52,766 nucleotides of DNA. It comes from Mongoliitalea lutea. GTDB lineage: Bacteria; Bacteroidota; Bacteroidia; Cytophagales; Cyclobacteriaceae. The translations under genes and the position numbers were made by a program. The notes below the pieces were generated by a model that worked only from the letters and a program-made list of their open reading frames with translations, had not been told where the DNA came from and did no database searches. Location: assembly GCF_014652135.1 (NCBI RefSeq), contig NZ_BMYF01000008.1, positions 1-52,766 of the forward strand, in the 5' to 3' direction. Position 1 is the first letter of the stretch. Every line of letters starts with the position of its first letter. Shown piece by piece: positions 1 through 8,170 of the stretch.

Positions 1-85
1 TATCCCATCAATAACGATGGTTCGAAAGCAGTCTTTACCGCCTTATCTCTTTCTTAAATTTTCACTGTTTTCCCGAACAGGATTG

Positions 86-115
86 CAAAGGTAAGAAGAA
101 TATTTGATTAATCAA
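86..115 (-). promoter_or_regulatory. Bacteroidota-type promoter firing leftward out of the window
   Basis: On the minus strand TACCTTTG (complement of 86-93) matches the Bacteroidota -7 element TAnnTTTG exactly. A TTG (complement of 113-115) sits 19 bases upstream as the -33 element. The transcript would leave the window on the left. No open frame is seen on the minus strand in 1-85, so the product is unknown; a stable RNA operon or a gene with a long leader are both possible. The spacing is the same as in the tRNA promoter at 410-439. Confidence 0.6.
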
Positions 116-294
116 GAGTAGTGAATGAATTTTTGTCAACTTTTATTCAAACCCCTGAAAACCTGTGATTTTATTTTCGAACTTCGTTTGTTATCAAAAC
201 GACCTTCATATACAGTCTCAATCAGATAAACATTTAGCGTATATCGAGAGGGCTGCCATTTATATTCAACTTTGCAGTCAATATTCAGTAAGAA

Positions 295-318
295 GAAAAA
301 ACCCTGACATTTCAGGGC
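295..318 (-). terminator. Rho-independent terminator after tRNA-Arg
   Basis: Read on the minus strand, CCCTGA and TCAGGG pair around a short loop (302-317), and a run of T follows (A-run 295-301 on the plus strand). It begins a few bases past the CCA end of the tRNA and fits its terminator. Confidence 0.8.
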
Positions 319-321
319 TTT

Positions 322-398
322 TGGTGACCTCGTCAGGATTCAAACCTGAAACCTCCTGAGCCGTAATCAGGTGCTCTATTCAGTTGAGCTACGAGGCC
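322..398 (-). tRNA. tRNA-Arg (anticodon ACG)
   Basis: The minus strand folds as a full cloverleaf. The acceptor stem is GGCCTCG with CGAGGTC (one G-U pair), the D stem GCTC/GAGC, the anticodon stem CCTGA/TCAGG around the loop TTACGGC, and the T stem TCAGG/CCTGA around TTTGAAT. The anticodon is ACG, which reads CGN arginine codons and is normally edited to ICG in bacteria. The body is 74 nt (325-398) with discriminator A, and the 3' CCA is encoded (322-324). It has its own promoter and terminator, so it looks like a single-gene transcript. Confidence 0.95.
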
Positions 399-409
399 AA
401 TTGGGACTG

Positions 410-439
410 CAAAAGTAATGATGGTTTTTATATTTCCAA
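410..439 (-). promoter_or_regulatory. Promoter of tRNA-Arg
   Basis: On the minus strand TACTTTTG (complement of 410-417) fits TAnnTTTG, and TTG (complement of 437-439) lies exactly 19 bases upstream. The -7 element ends 11 bases before the mature tRNA 5' end at 398. This leaves room for a short leader. Confidence 0.7.
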
Positions 440-708
440 AAATAATTTCACATGATTTTTCTCAACAGGAAAAAGAATGAATGGCACACTTAAGAATAAT
501 TAAGATAAAAGAAACCGAAGTAACGAGATGTTTTTCTAATTTAGGCCCCGAATTAGAATATAACTTTCATTTTATCAGAATTGTCAGGATTATTCATTTC
601 ACCAAACAACATTGATTTTCGCATAAACAACGTTTACTCAAGGAGTCCCTAACCTGGTCTTCCAACATCAGCAAGACACTTGAGGATATTAAAAACCAAT
701 TAAAACCA

Positions 709-1461
709 ATGAAAAAATTACTCTTATTAGTACTTACAATAGGAACCATTTTTACTGCTTACGCACAAGAAGAAGAAATCAAAGAAAGAGCTAGAACCCC
801 CATTGGAGGAAGACCTGATATCAAAGGCGATCTATTCGTAGAGGTAGGATTAAATGTGCTCAACAACCGTCCGTCTGATTTGAATACCCGCATCATGCGT
901 TCACGCACATTCAATGCATATTATCAATTACCTTTCAATGTCTTTGGAGAAGGTTCTGGCTTTACCTTTAACCCAGGTTTTGGTGTAGGTGTAGATAAAT
1001 TAAATTTCACCAATGGGAGAAATTTATTTAATAACCCGGAAATAGGTCCGAATTCTAGCAGATTAATAGCAGTCAGTTCCATTTACGGAGAGGATATCAC
1101 TTTACAGAGCAATAATTTAACAGTATCTTATTTTGATGTCCCTCTAGAATTACGTTATCATTTCAATAAGCGTAATTATAATAAGAGTTTTAAAATAGCT
1201 ATTGGTGCTAAGGTAGGTTATGCATTGAAAGCGCAGACCAAAATTCGTTTCACAGATGCCGATGATCTTACACGCCAAGTGAAGGACAGACAGCCTTTCG
1301 GGATTAATCCATTCAGGTATGGAATTTATACACGCATAGGTTCTGGTGGCTTTAATGCTTGGGCACACTATGCTTTGAGTCCTTTGTTTGAAACAGACCG
1401 GGGACCTTTCCGTACAGAGGCTACACAATTTAATTTTGGTATTTCGGTAGCTTTATTCTAA
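709..1461 (+). CDS. Outer-membrane beta-barrel protein (PorT-like)
   Basis: This 250-residue protein begins with a clear signal peptide (basic MKK, hydrophobic core, cleavage probably after Ala19 before QEEE). The rest alternates short amphipathic strands with turns and ends in Phe (strand ending GISVALF), as expected for a small barrel inserted by the Bam machinery. I take it as a member of the broad Bacteroidota outer-membrane beta-barrel families; the exact family and ligand are not recognised. It stands alone between the tRNA promoter and a terminator at 1498. The bases between 440 and 708 hold nothing else I can identify. Confidence 0.75.
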   Translation: MKKLLLLVLTIGTIFTAYAQEEEIKERARTPIGGRPDIKGDLFVEVGLNVLNNRPSDLNTRIMRSRTFNAYYQLPFNVFGEGSGFTFNPGFGVGVDKLNFTNGRNLFNNPEIGPNSSRLIAVSSIYGEDITLQSNNLTVSYFDVPLELRYHFNKRNYNKSFKIAIGAKVGYALKAQTKIRFTDADDLTRQVKDRQPFGINPFRYGIYTRIGSGGFNAWAHYALSPLFETDRGPFRTEATQFNFGISVALF

Positions 1462-1497
1462 GCGGCGTTTATTAAATAAAATCTTATCCTTTAAGTT

Positions 1498-1549
1498 CAG
1501 TCCAATGAAAGACCTTTATCGACAGGTTGATCATTGGACTGATTTTTTT
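1498..1549 (+). terminator. Terminator after the beta-barrel gene
   Basis: CAGTCCAATGA (1498-1508) pairs perfectly with TCATTGGACTG (1531-1541) around a 22-base loop, followed by seven T (1543-1549). It separates the plus-strand barrel gene from the convergent PAP2-like gene. Confidence 0.85.
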
Positions 1550-1555
1550 GCCCTA

Positions 1556-2173
1556 TCAAATCAAATAGTAAAGCGGAAAGAAATTGATTACAAAACCCAA
1601 GGCAAAACCTGCCATAATTTGGGCAGGAGTATGGGCATTGAGATACAATCTGCTTGTAGCAACAAGCCCATTTAAAATTATTGCTCCAATCAGGTAATAA
1701 ACCAAGCCTAATTGGGGTGCCTTCATAGCAAAAGCTGCAATCACTCCCATCAGACCCGAAATGGCCACCATATGGGCACTGATTTTCCAGAAGTAGGTGA
1801 TTGTCGTCAGCAACACCAAGGCTATCGTGATAATCGAAAGCAAAAACACTAAAGGAGGTGCAGCCTGTAGCTTTAAATGAAAAAAATACGTTGCCATCAT
1901 ATACAAAACGGATACAGATACGAAAGGAAAGAATCGATCTTCCTTTTCCGGTAACTGAAAGGAGGGAATTAGTTTGGACCAGCGCATGGCCAATAAAATC
2001 AATAAAGGAATGACAAAAGTAGTAGCAGCCACCGCCAGTATCATTTGATTAAAATCATACACTGGTAGCTTTAGCCAATAAGAAGCCTTCGTAGCAACAA
2101 ACAGAACAATCAAGGTCGGAATGACCAACGGTTGCAGTACGTAGGAAATAAAAATCGCCCCTTTTTTTGCCAA
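1556..2173 (-). CDS. PAP2-like integral membrane protein
   Basis: This is a 205-residue polytopic protein with about six hydrophobic segments. It keeps a degenerate phosphatidic-acid-phosphatase (PAP2) signature: K77 and R80 in a KEDRFFPF segment resemble motif 1, H134 in KISAHM resembles motif 2, and R175/H181 in SRLYLNAHTPAQ resemble motif 3. The motif-3 Asp is absent (Ala/Gln at that place), so phosphatase activity is uncertain. The stop lies 94 bases from the barrel gene on the other strand, and the start is one base past the rpoN stop, so it is almost certainly cotranscribed with rpoN. A lipid or undecaprenyl phosphate role is an inference from the fold. Confidence 0.7.
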   Translation of the reverse strand: MAKKGAIFISYVLQPLVIPTLIVLFVATKASYWLKLPVYDFNQMILAVAATTFVIPLLILLAMRWSKLIPSFQLPEKEDRFFPFVSVSVLYMMATYFFHLKLQAAPPLVFLLSIITIALVLLTTITYFWKISAHMVAISGLMGVIAAFAMKAPQLGLVYYLIGAIILNGLVATSRLYLNAHTPAQIMAGFALGFVINFFPLYYLI

Positions 2174-2174
2174 C

Positions 2175-3632
2175 TTATAACTCCTTCCTTAATCTTGCTA
2201 CAGGTATTTGCAATTGCTCTCGATACTTAGCAACTGTCCTGCGGGCAATATTATAGCCTTTATCGTTCAATAGTTTTACAAGTTTATCATCCGATAGCGG
2301 CTTACGCTTATCTTCTTGATCCACCATTTCTTGCAACACGCTTTTCACCTCTTTGTTTGAAACATCCTCACCTGAGTCTGTAGCAATTCCCTCTGAGAAG
2401 AAATACTTGAGCGGATAAATCCCAAATTCTGTTTGGATAGATTTGCTGTTGGCTACCCTTGATACTGTAGAAATATCCATTTCGATCTTCTCCGCAATAT
2501 CTTTAAGGATCATCGGCTTCAATTTGGTCTCATCGCCCTCTAAGAAAAATTCGGCCTGATAATCTAAAATCGCCTGCATGGTACGCAACAGAGTTTGCTG
2601 CCGTTGTTTGATGGCATCAATAAACCACTTGGCAGAATCCAATTTTTGCTTAACAAAACTTACGGTCTCCTTCAGCTTTTTATCTTTCTTGTCGCTCTTT
2701 TCATAAGCATCAAACATCTCAGAATACGATCGGCTCACGCGCAACTCAGGGGCATTGCGGGAATTCAGGGAAATCTCCAATTTACCGTCAATATTGGTCA
2801 GGATAAAATCTGGGATAATGTATTGAGTTTTGACAAGTCCATCGGAGACACCTCCTGGCTTTGGATTCAATCTAGTAATCATACCAACAGCGTCTTTCAG
2901 CAGCTCATCATCTAAATCCAGCCTTTTTTGTATTTTATCGTAATGCTTTTTGGTAAACTCCTCAAAGTTATCCGCCACAATTTTAATAGCTGTCTGCACA
3001 ACAATATCTTCGGGGTGTTCTTTCCTTTCCAATTGAATAAGCAAACACTCCTGTAAGTTACGTGCCGCAATTCCCGCAGGATCGAAGGATTGTATTTTCC
3101 TTAAAATCTCTTCAACTTCATCTATATCCGACTCAATATTTTGCCCAAAAGCCAAATCATTGATAATGGCTTCTAAGTCTCTACGGATATATCCATCATT
3201 TTCTATACTCCCTATCAACTGAAGCCCAATGAGTTTCTCACGCTCATTCAACTTGAGAAAACCCAATTGAGTCACTAGCTGCTCTTGCAAGGACACGCCA
3301 CTGGAAAGTGGAATATCCCGATCTTCTTCATCAGGGGAGTAATTGCCATCACCTTGCATTTTGTACCCCCCATAATCATCTCCTAAGTAATCATCCAAAT
3401 TGATGTCCTTATCCTGTTGCCCTTCGTATGAGTCATCATAATCATCCGAAAAATCTTCCTCTTCTGACTTAGACTCTTCTTCCCTACCCTCTTCCAAAGC
3501 CGGATTGATTTCCAATTCTTCCTCTACCCTTGCTTCCAATTCGGCAGTTGGCACCTGCAACAATTTGATAAATTGAATCTGCTGCGGAGAGAGCTTTTGG
3601 GAAAGTATCTGACTTAAATGTAATTTCTGCAT
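2175..3632 (-). CDS. rpoN: RNA polymerase sigma-54 factor RpoN
   Basis: The 485-residue product has the RpoN layout. The glutamine/leucine-rich activator-interacting region I starts [16 protein letters not shown], a very acidic region II follows (about 50-110), then the core-binding domain, and the RpoN box [10 protein letters not shown] lies about 20 residues from the C-terminus. It directs polymerase to -24/-12 promoters and needs an ATPase activator; no such activator is in this window. I chose the ATG at 3632 rather than the upstream ATG at 3659 because the conserved N-terminus starts there. A possible -7 element TAAATTTG is at 3691-3698 on the minus strand with a weak -33. It is divergent from asnS. 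Confidence 0.96.
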   Translation of the reverse strand: MQKLHLSQILSQKLSPQQIQFIKLLQVPTAELEARVEEELEINPALEEGREEESKSEEEDFSDDYDDSYEGQQDKDINLDDYLGDDYGGYKMQGDGNYSPDEEDRDIPLSSGVSLQEQLVTQLGFLKLNEREKLIGLQLIGSIENDGYIRRDLEAIINDLAFGQNIESDIDEVEEILRKIQSFDPAGIAARNLQECLLIQLERKEHPEDIVVQTAIKIVADNFEEFTKKHYDKIQKRLDLDDELLKDAVGMITRLNPKPGGVSDGLVKTQYIIPDFILTNIDGKLEISLNSRNAPELRVSRSYSEMFDAYEKSDKKDKKLKETVSFVKQKLDSAKWFIDAIKQRQQTLLRTMQAILDYQAEFFLEGDETKLKPMILKDIAEKIEMDISTVSRVANSKSIQTEFGIYPLKYFFSEGIATDSGEDVSNKEVKSVLQEMVDQEDKRKPLSDDKLVKLLNDKGYNIARRTVAKYREQLQIPVARLRKEL

Positions 3633-3809
3633 AGTTGTTACTCGAAGAATTTGGCGCAAGTCCTGATAGGTTTATCCACCTGCGAGAATCCAAATTTAGG
3701 AAATAAGAAGTATTTTTTGATAAAAAGCGTATTATATCGTTTTTTTGCATTCCTTACAAAGGCATGGCCTTTGCTAAGCAATCAATTTAAGCTTTTAAAA
3801 ACCAAGAAT

Positions 3810-5261
3810 ATGGCGTTCAACAAACGAGTGAAAATACAGGAACTCTTTACGCAAGATTATGTGGGTAAGGAGATTGTACTGATGGGTTGGGTACGGACCA
3901 AAAGAAGCAATAAGAATGTTTCCTTCATTGCGCTCAACGATGGTTCTACAATCAAAAACTACCAAATCGTAGCAGATCCTAACCAAATCGATGAAGAACT
4001 CCTTAAAAAAGCGACTACCGGAGCTTGTCTTAAAATCAAAGGAACAGTTGTAGCTTCCCAAGGCGCAGGGCAGTCCACCGAATTGGTAGCATCTCATATA
4101 GAGGTATTAGGTGAGGCAGATGCTGAAAAATATCCGCTGCAACCTAAGAAGCATTCCTTGGAGTTTTTGAGAGAAATTGCGCACTTGCGTATGCGCACGA
4201 ATACCTTTGGTGCCGTTTTCCGCGTGAGACACGCCTTGGCATTTGCGGTGCATAAGTATTTCAATGATAAAGGCTTCTTCTACATTCACACACCAATCAT
4301 TACTGCCTCTGATGCAGAAGGTGCTGGTGAGACATTTAAAGTGACCACTTTGGATTTGAAAAATCCTCCATTAACTGAGGATGGATCGATCAACTATAAG
4401 GAAGATTTCTTCGAGCGTGAAACCAACCTAACGGTATCCGGGCAGTTGGAAGGAGAGTTGGCTGCTATGGGATTGGGCGAAATCTATACCTTTGGACCAA
4501 CCTTCCGTGCAGAAAACTCCAATACCGCCCGCCACTTAGCGGAGTTTTGGATGATTGAGCCAGAAATGGCATTTTATGATGCAGAAGATAACCAAAATTT
4601 GGCGGAAGACTTCCTAAAATATGTCATCAACTACGCCTTGGAAAACTGTCAGGATGATTTGGAATTCTTGGATAAAAGGGCAGCTGAAGAAGAAACGTCC
4701 AAAAAAGCCGATCAACGAAGTGAATTAGGACTCTTGGAGCGCTTGAAATTTGTGGTCAATAATGACTTTGAGCGTCTGACCTATACTGAGGCTATAGACA
4801 TTCTAAAAAACTCCAATCACAATAAGAAAAAGAAATTCCAATACTTAGTTGAGTCTTGGGGAGTGGACCTGCAATCTGAGCATGAGCGCTATTTAGTAGA
4901 GAAGCATTTCAAAAAGCCTGTTATCTTAACCGACTATCCTAAAGAAATCAAGGCATTTTACATGCGTCAAAATGATGATGGGAAAACAGTTGCTGCTATG
5001 GACATCTTGTTCCCCGGTATCGGAGAAATCGTCGGTGGTTCACAGCGTGAAGAGCGCTTAGAAAAATTGACCCAACGCATGGAAGAAATGCATATCCCTA
5101 CCGAAGAAATGTGGTGGTACTTGGATACCCGTAGATTTGGAGCAACTCCTCATGCAGGCTTTGGATTAGGTTTTGAGCGCTTGGTGCAGTTTGTGACAGG
5201 TATGGGCAATATCCGTGATGTGATTGCCTTCCCAAGAACTCCCGGACACGCGGAGTTTTAA
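3810..5261 (+). CDS. asnS: Asparaginyl-tRNA synthetase
   Basis: This is a class IIb synthetase of 483 residues that charges tRNA-Asn. The N-terminal OB-fold anticodon-binding domain (about 15-100) is followed by the class II core. Motif 2 is visible around [17 protein letters not shown] near residue 235, and motif 3 is in [15 protein letters not shown] near the C-terminus, which ends PGHAEF. The frame is open upstream, but the ATG at 3810 gives the normal N-terminus [13 protein letters not shown]; the longer version would add a sequence unlike the family. It is slightly longer than the E. coli enzyme. It is monocistronic, with a hairpin at 5295. Confidence 0.97.
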   Translation: MAFNKRVKIQELFTQDYVGKEIVLMGWVRTKRSNKNVSFIALNDGSTIKNYQIVADPNQIDEELLKKATTGACLKIKGTVVASQGAGQSTELVASHIEVLGEADAEKYPLQPKKHSLEFLREIAHLRMRTNTFGAVFRVRHALAFAVHKYFNDKGFFYIHTPIITASDAEGAGETFKVTTLDLKNPPLTEDGSINYKEDFFERETNLTVSGQLEGELAAMGLGEIYTFGPTFRAENSNTARHLAEFWMIEPEMAFYDAEDNQNLAEDFLKYVINYALENCQDDLEFLDKRAAEEETSKKADQRSELGLLERLKFVVNNDFERLTYTEAIDILKNSNHNKKKKFQYLVESWGVDLQSEHERYLVEKHFKKPVILTDYPKEIKAFYMRQNDDGKTVAAMDILFPGIGEIVGGSQREERLEKLTQRMEEMHIPTEEMWWYLDTRRFGATPHAGFGLGFERLVQFVTGMGNIRDVIAFPRTPGHAEF

Positions 5262-5294
5262 ACTGATACCTGACTTAACACGTATAATCATAAT

Positions 5295-5336
5295 ATGCCC
5301 CCAATGAGAGTGAATCTTTTTGGGGGCATCTTAGTT
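5295..5336 (+). terminator. Probable terminator of asnS
   Basis: ATGCCCCCA (5295-5303) pairs perfectly with TGGGGGCAT (5321-5329) around a 17-base loop. The T-tract after it is weak (CTTAGTTT), so termination may be partial. Confidence 0.65.
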
Positions 5337-5412
5337 TAAGGGTAGGGAGACTAGTTCTACTTTAAACCTGTTCCTTCATCAGCTATGCTGAATAGGTTCA
5401 AAATAAATCAGA

Positions 5413-5607
5413 TTACCACTCATAATTTCTCTTAAACAAATCAAGTCTTATTTGGTAACTTCCAGGGAAATTTACCAACACCATGAAAATGGCAATAATT
5501 AGGCTTGCTTTAAAGAAGTTTTTTACCGTTCCCCTAACCACTTTCGTGTTTATTTTAAGAAGTTTTTTTCCTTGATCATTAGTATCAAAGTAGTAAATTG
5601 AAACCAA
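5413..5607 (-). CDS. Small hypothetical protein with one membrane segment
   Basis: This 64-codon frame starts at TTG and contains one strongly hydrophobic stretch (SLIIAIFMVLVNF) followed by a basic tail. I do not recognise it. No ATG is available in frame upstream because a stop closes the frame. It lies just past a startless remnant on the same strand, so it may be a piece of the same broken locus rather than a working gene. Confidence 0.25.
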   Translation of the reverse strand: MVSIYYFDTNDQGKKLLKINTKVVRGTVKNFFKASLIIAIFMVLVNFPGSYQIRLDLFKRNYEW

Positions 5608-5631
5608 TGGAAATGATCATTACTAGAAAAT

Positions 5632-5808
5632 TTAGTCGACATAAATCGTAATTAAAGAAAATTTACAAACCCATTCCCATGTACCCCATTCGTTTTTCTT
5701 AAGGTAAAAAACCGACTCTTCAAAAGGGCTTTCCATGTAAATTAAAGCTTTATTCTCATATATAAATGGGGCCTCTTGGAAAATTCCTTCGGAATTAGGG
5801 AGTAGAGC
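5632..5808 (-). pseudogene. Startless coding remnant
   Basis: The minus strand is open for about 58 codons and has protein-like composition with many aromatic and acidic residues, for example YLKKNEWGTWEWVCKFS near its end, before a TAA at 5632-5634. The only ATG is internal, at 5736. Upstream the frame is closed by a TAA inside the terminator hairpin at 5801-5825. This looks like the 3' end of a gene whose front was lost. I do not recognise the family. Confidence 0.35.
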
Positions 5809-5835
5809 TTAAACTAAGCTCTACTTTCTTTTTTT
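5801..5835 (+). terminator. Strong terminator without an evident gene
   Basis: AGTAGAGCTTA (5801-5811) and TAAGCTCTACT (5815-5825) form a perfect 11-bp stem with a 3-base loop, followed by TTCTTTTTTT. It is oriented for plus-strand transcripts, yet no convincing plus-strand gene lies between asnS and here. It may act as a second asnS terminator or mark a lost gene. Confidence 0.8.
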
Positions 5836-5967
5836 GGAGACTTTGGACATTAATTTACGGTCAATTTGAGTGCGGAAAATTACAATTTAGTCTTCGGTTT
5901 TGGATGCGTCAGCCCAAGATTTGCAGTATGGACACACTGCTCCCATGAAGTTCTTTTTTGGTGATTT

Positions 5968-7338
5968 TTACGCTGATTGTTGTAGGGGTGGGCTTTCCTT
6001 TGCTGCCCTTCTTTTTGCAATCAGAACTGCATTTGCTGACATAATCCCAAAAAATATCATCAGCTTTTCTCTTTTCTCCCCTTTCACCTTGATTTTGCCT
6101 AGCCCATAATGGTTTTTGTTTGTTCCAAAAACACCTTCCATTACAGTAGCTCTCTGTCTGGAGATCTCAGAGCTTAGTACTTTTTCGGCTTTGCTTAATT
6201 GTTTGGGGCCTTTTTTTGGAAAACAGGTGAATATCTTCTGTTGAGTGCAGAATACACGGTTTTTATTTGTCGCATATATCCTGTCCGCTCCAAGCTGCCT
6301 GGCAGGACCGAAAAATCTTTTATGCTTTGCTACTGACAGCTTCAGTCTCGTACATTCATTGAATGCATTAAAATCCAGTTTATCAATAAAAGCAAGACCA
6401 TCGACCTGTAAGATATGGGCTTTGGCACCAAACTCTACAGGCTTATTCTCCTTCCCTCTCACTATTGGTCGAAGATATGGTTTATGAAGTGACACAATCC
6501 TATCCTTGAGTTTGGAAGGAGGATTGTCCAATAGGAACTCCTGTTGCTGACACACCTTTTTTATCACGCCAAACCTTGAAAAGTCTTTCAGGTCAAGGCC
6601 TGCTCCTTTGTTTTTGTCCAAAACCTCCTGAAGCTGTTCTATGCCTTTGTTGAGAAGATACACCAATGCTTTTCTTCTTCTGAGTGTTTCCTTAAAACTG
6701 TTTTTCCTTTTCTGGAATAAGTCGTTTGGGCAAGTTTCTGCTCCCTGAATTTGGATCTTGGCCTTTTGATACCTAGCTCTGAACAGATCCTGAATAGCTG
6801 ATGCTCAAAAACCCATTCACAGCACTCCCAAAGAAGCTTTACATCAGTTGGAAAGCGTATGTACGATTCATAGCAGGTGGCATCCCTGCCTGCGGCAGGC
6901 AGGCATAAGAAGTACATGGCTGTTATTGATATCATGTTTCCAGTGCAGAATAAGGATCTCCTGAAGCTTCTCCCATTCACAATGGGTTTCAATGTAAGCC
7001 CTTATACGGGTCATAATGGTCATGTCTTTAATCTGCTCATTTTCTGCTAATACCTTCCCACAAAAATACTGGAGAGACCAGTCAGTATTGAAGCGTTCCA
7101 GAAGATGCCGGTCACTTACATTCAGATATGCTTTTAAAAACATAAGTGCAAACATACCCTTGGAGCCAAACCAACTTGGAGCACCTCTTCCCGAAAGTTC
7201 TCTTGGGAGACATGAAACAAGTTCATCCCAAGGGATACTGTCATGAACCTGACCTAACAATGAATTCTTGAAAAAGTGATATTTTGGAGAGTATCCGTCG
7301 AAATCTTTGAAAAGAGGGAGCTGTGCCATATCTTGCAT
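5968..7338 (-). pseudogene. Broken DDE transposase (IS4/IS5-like superfamily)
   Basis: Three overlapping minus-strand frames together spell one transposase. 7338-6868 gives the N-terminal domain (motif LERFNTDWSLQYFCG), 6904-6700 the middle, and about 6712-5968 the C-terminal domain with MEGVFGTNKNHYGL, which holds the catalytic Glu, and ADRIYATN with a likely catalytic Asp. Two lesions break it. One is a 19-bp palindrome (6885-6903) placed between an ATG and a GAT codon of an expected LLM-DATCYES motif, whose Asp I take to be the first catalytic residue. The other is a one-base deletion in an A-run at about 6708-6711; restoring one A rejoins the frames. Terminal inverted repeats were not found by eye. 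No other copy is in the window. Confidence 0.85.
6885..6903. repeat. 19-bp palindrome inserted in the transposase gene
   Basis: CCTGCCTGCGGCAGGCAGG has two perfect 9-bp arms around one central base. Its GC content is far above the surroundings. Removing exactly these 19 bases rejoins the two transposase frames across an expected conserved motif, which shows it is an insertion. I see no target duplication. It resembles a dispersed small palindromic (REP-like) unit; only this copy is in the window. Confidence 0.75.
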
Positions 7339-7366
7339 TGTATTTTATTCTGCAACCTTAAACTAC

Positions 7367-7415
7367 AAAAAAGAAAACCCCAAAAAAAGCTCAAAACAGC
7401 TGATTTCGGGGTTTT
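7367..7415 (-). terminator. Terminator between the lipoprotein operon and the IS
   Basis: On the minus strand AAAACCCC and GGGGTTTT (7408-7415 with 7374-7381) enclose an inner AGCT/AGCT pairing, followed by C and six T. It would stop transcription coming from the 9499-7487 operon before it enters the transposase remnant. Confidence 0.7.
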
Positions 7416-7438
7416 TGTGTTATGTTTTTGTTAATTAT

Positions 7439-7461
7439 TTAATTGACTTTCAGTCAATTAA
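7439..7461. repeat. Perfect 10-bp inverted repeat
   Basis: TTAATTGACT (7439-7448) and AGTCAATTAA (7452-7461) flank TTC. It lies 26 bases past the stop of the lipoprotein gene. It has no long T-run, so it is either a weak terminator or a site connected with the IS end. Confidence 0.5.
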
Positions 7462-7486
7462 GAATTAAGCAAGAAGCCCTATTTTT

Positions 7487-8161
7487 TTATAAAATTGAAA
7501 AGAAGTAAGCCTTCAATGGAACTCCATTAACAAATGTAAGGTCAAATCTACCAGTAATCTGAGGTTGGCCTTCGGTTTCAGCAAGTGACCATAAGAATAC
7601 ATAATCTATAGTCTTCACCGAATCTCTTTCGGCAATATGCATAGTTTCCTGAACTCCATAGAGATTTCTAAACATATAAGCCCCTGGAAATAACTCTTTA
7701 AAAGAATTTAAATCTAAACCCTGTAAGGAAACAGTATCGAGGTCTACAGCTATTTTTTGAATATCTTCAACCTGTATGGAGATTGCTCCACTTTGTTGTT
7801 TGATAAAAAACAAGGATTTATCCTCATTAGTATAATTAGGGTTGTTACTATTTCTTCTATTTTCGGAAAGATTCAATTTTTCAATAATGTCATCACTTTT
7901 CATCTCTAGGAGATTAAAGCCGTTAATTTTGATCAATTGTTGTTCAATCCCTTCTACCACATCCTCTATAACTAGGTCTGTACCAATCCAAGCAGGAGGA
8001 TAATCAGCATCTATCCCATACTTATATGCCAGTCTAGGATTATTCAAGCCAATTGAATTATCAAAATCAATCTCAAGAGGAATAATATCGCTTTGCTTTC
8101 TCTCAATCCCCCTGCAAGAAGATAGAAGCGAAGCAAAAAGAAAGAGAAATAAATATCTCAT
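7487..8161 (-). CDS. Hypothetical lipoprotein
   Basis: This 224-residue protein has a lipoprotein signal peptide with lipobox LLSSC (Cys16). The mature part is acidic and mixed alpha/beta, with no family that I can name. It contains a stretch resembling a PDZ-like core (GTDLVIEDVVEGIEQQLIKI), but this is weak. The start is 9 bases past the stop of the glycine-rich protein gene upstream, so the two are one operon and probably work together at the envelope. A partner or protective role toward that protein is possible but only inferred from the pairing. Confidence 0.65.
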   Translation of the reverse strand: MRYLFLFLFASLLSSCRGIERKQSDIIPLEIDFDNSIGLNNPRLAYKYGIDADYPPAWIGTDLVIEDVVEGIEQQLIKINGFNLLEMKSDDIIEKLNLSENRRNSNNPNYTNEDKSLFFIKQQSGAISIQVEDIQKIAVDLDTVSLQGLDLNSFKELFPGAYMFRNLYGVQETMHIAERDSVKTIDYVFLWSLAETEGQPQITGRFDLTFVNGVPLKAYFFSIL

Positions 8162-8170
8162 AAACTCAAA

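Noticed and set aside
1-57. Short open plus-strand frame at the left edge
   Set aside because: It is only 18 codons, and it lies downstream of a minus-strand promoter on the other strand; there is no way to tell it from chance.
1-85. Leader of an rRNA operon downstream of the 86-115 promoter
   Set aside because: The strong promoter would fit, but no rRNA sequence is inside the window, so I keep it only as one possibility.
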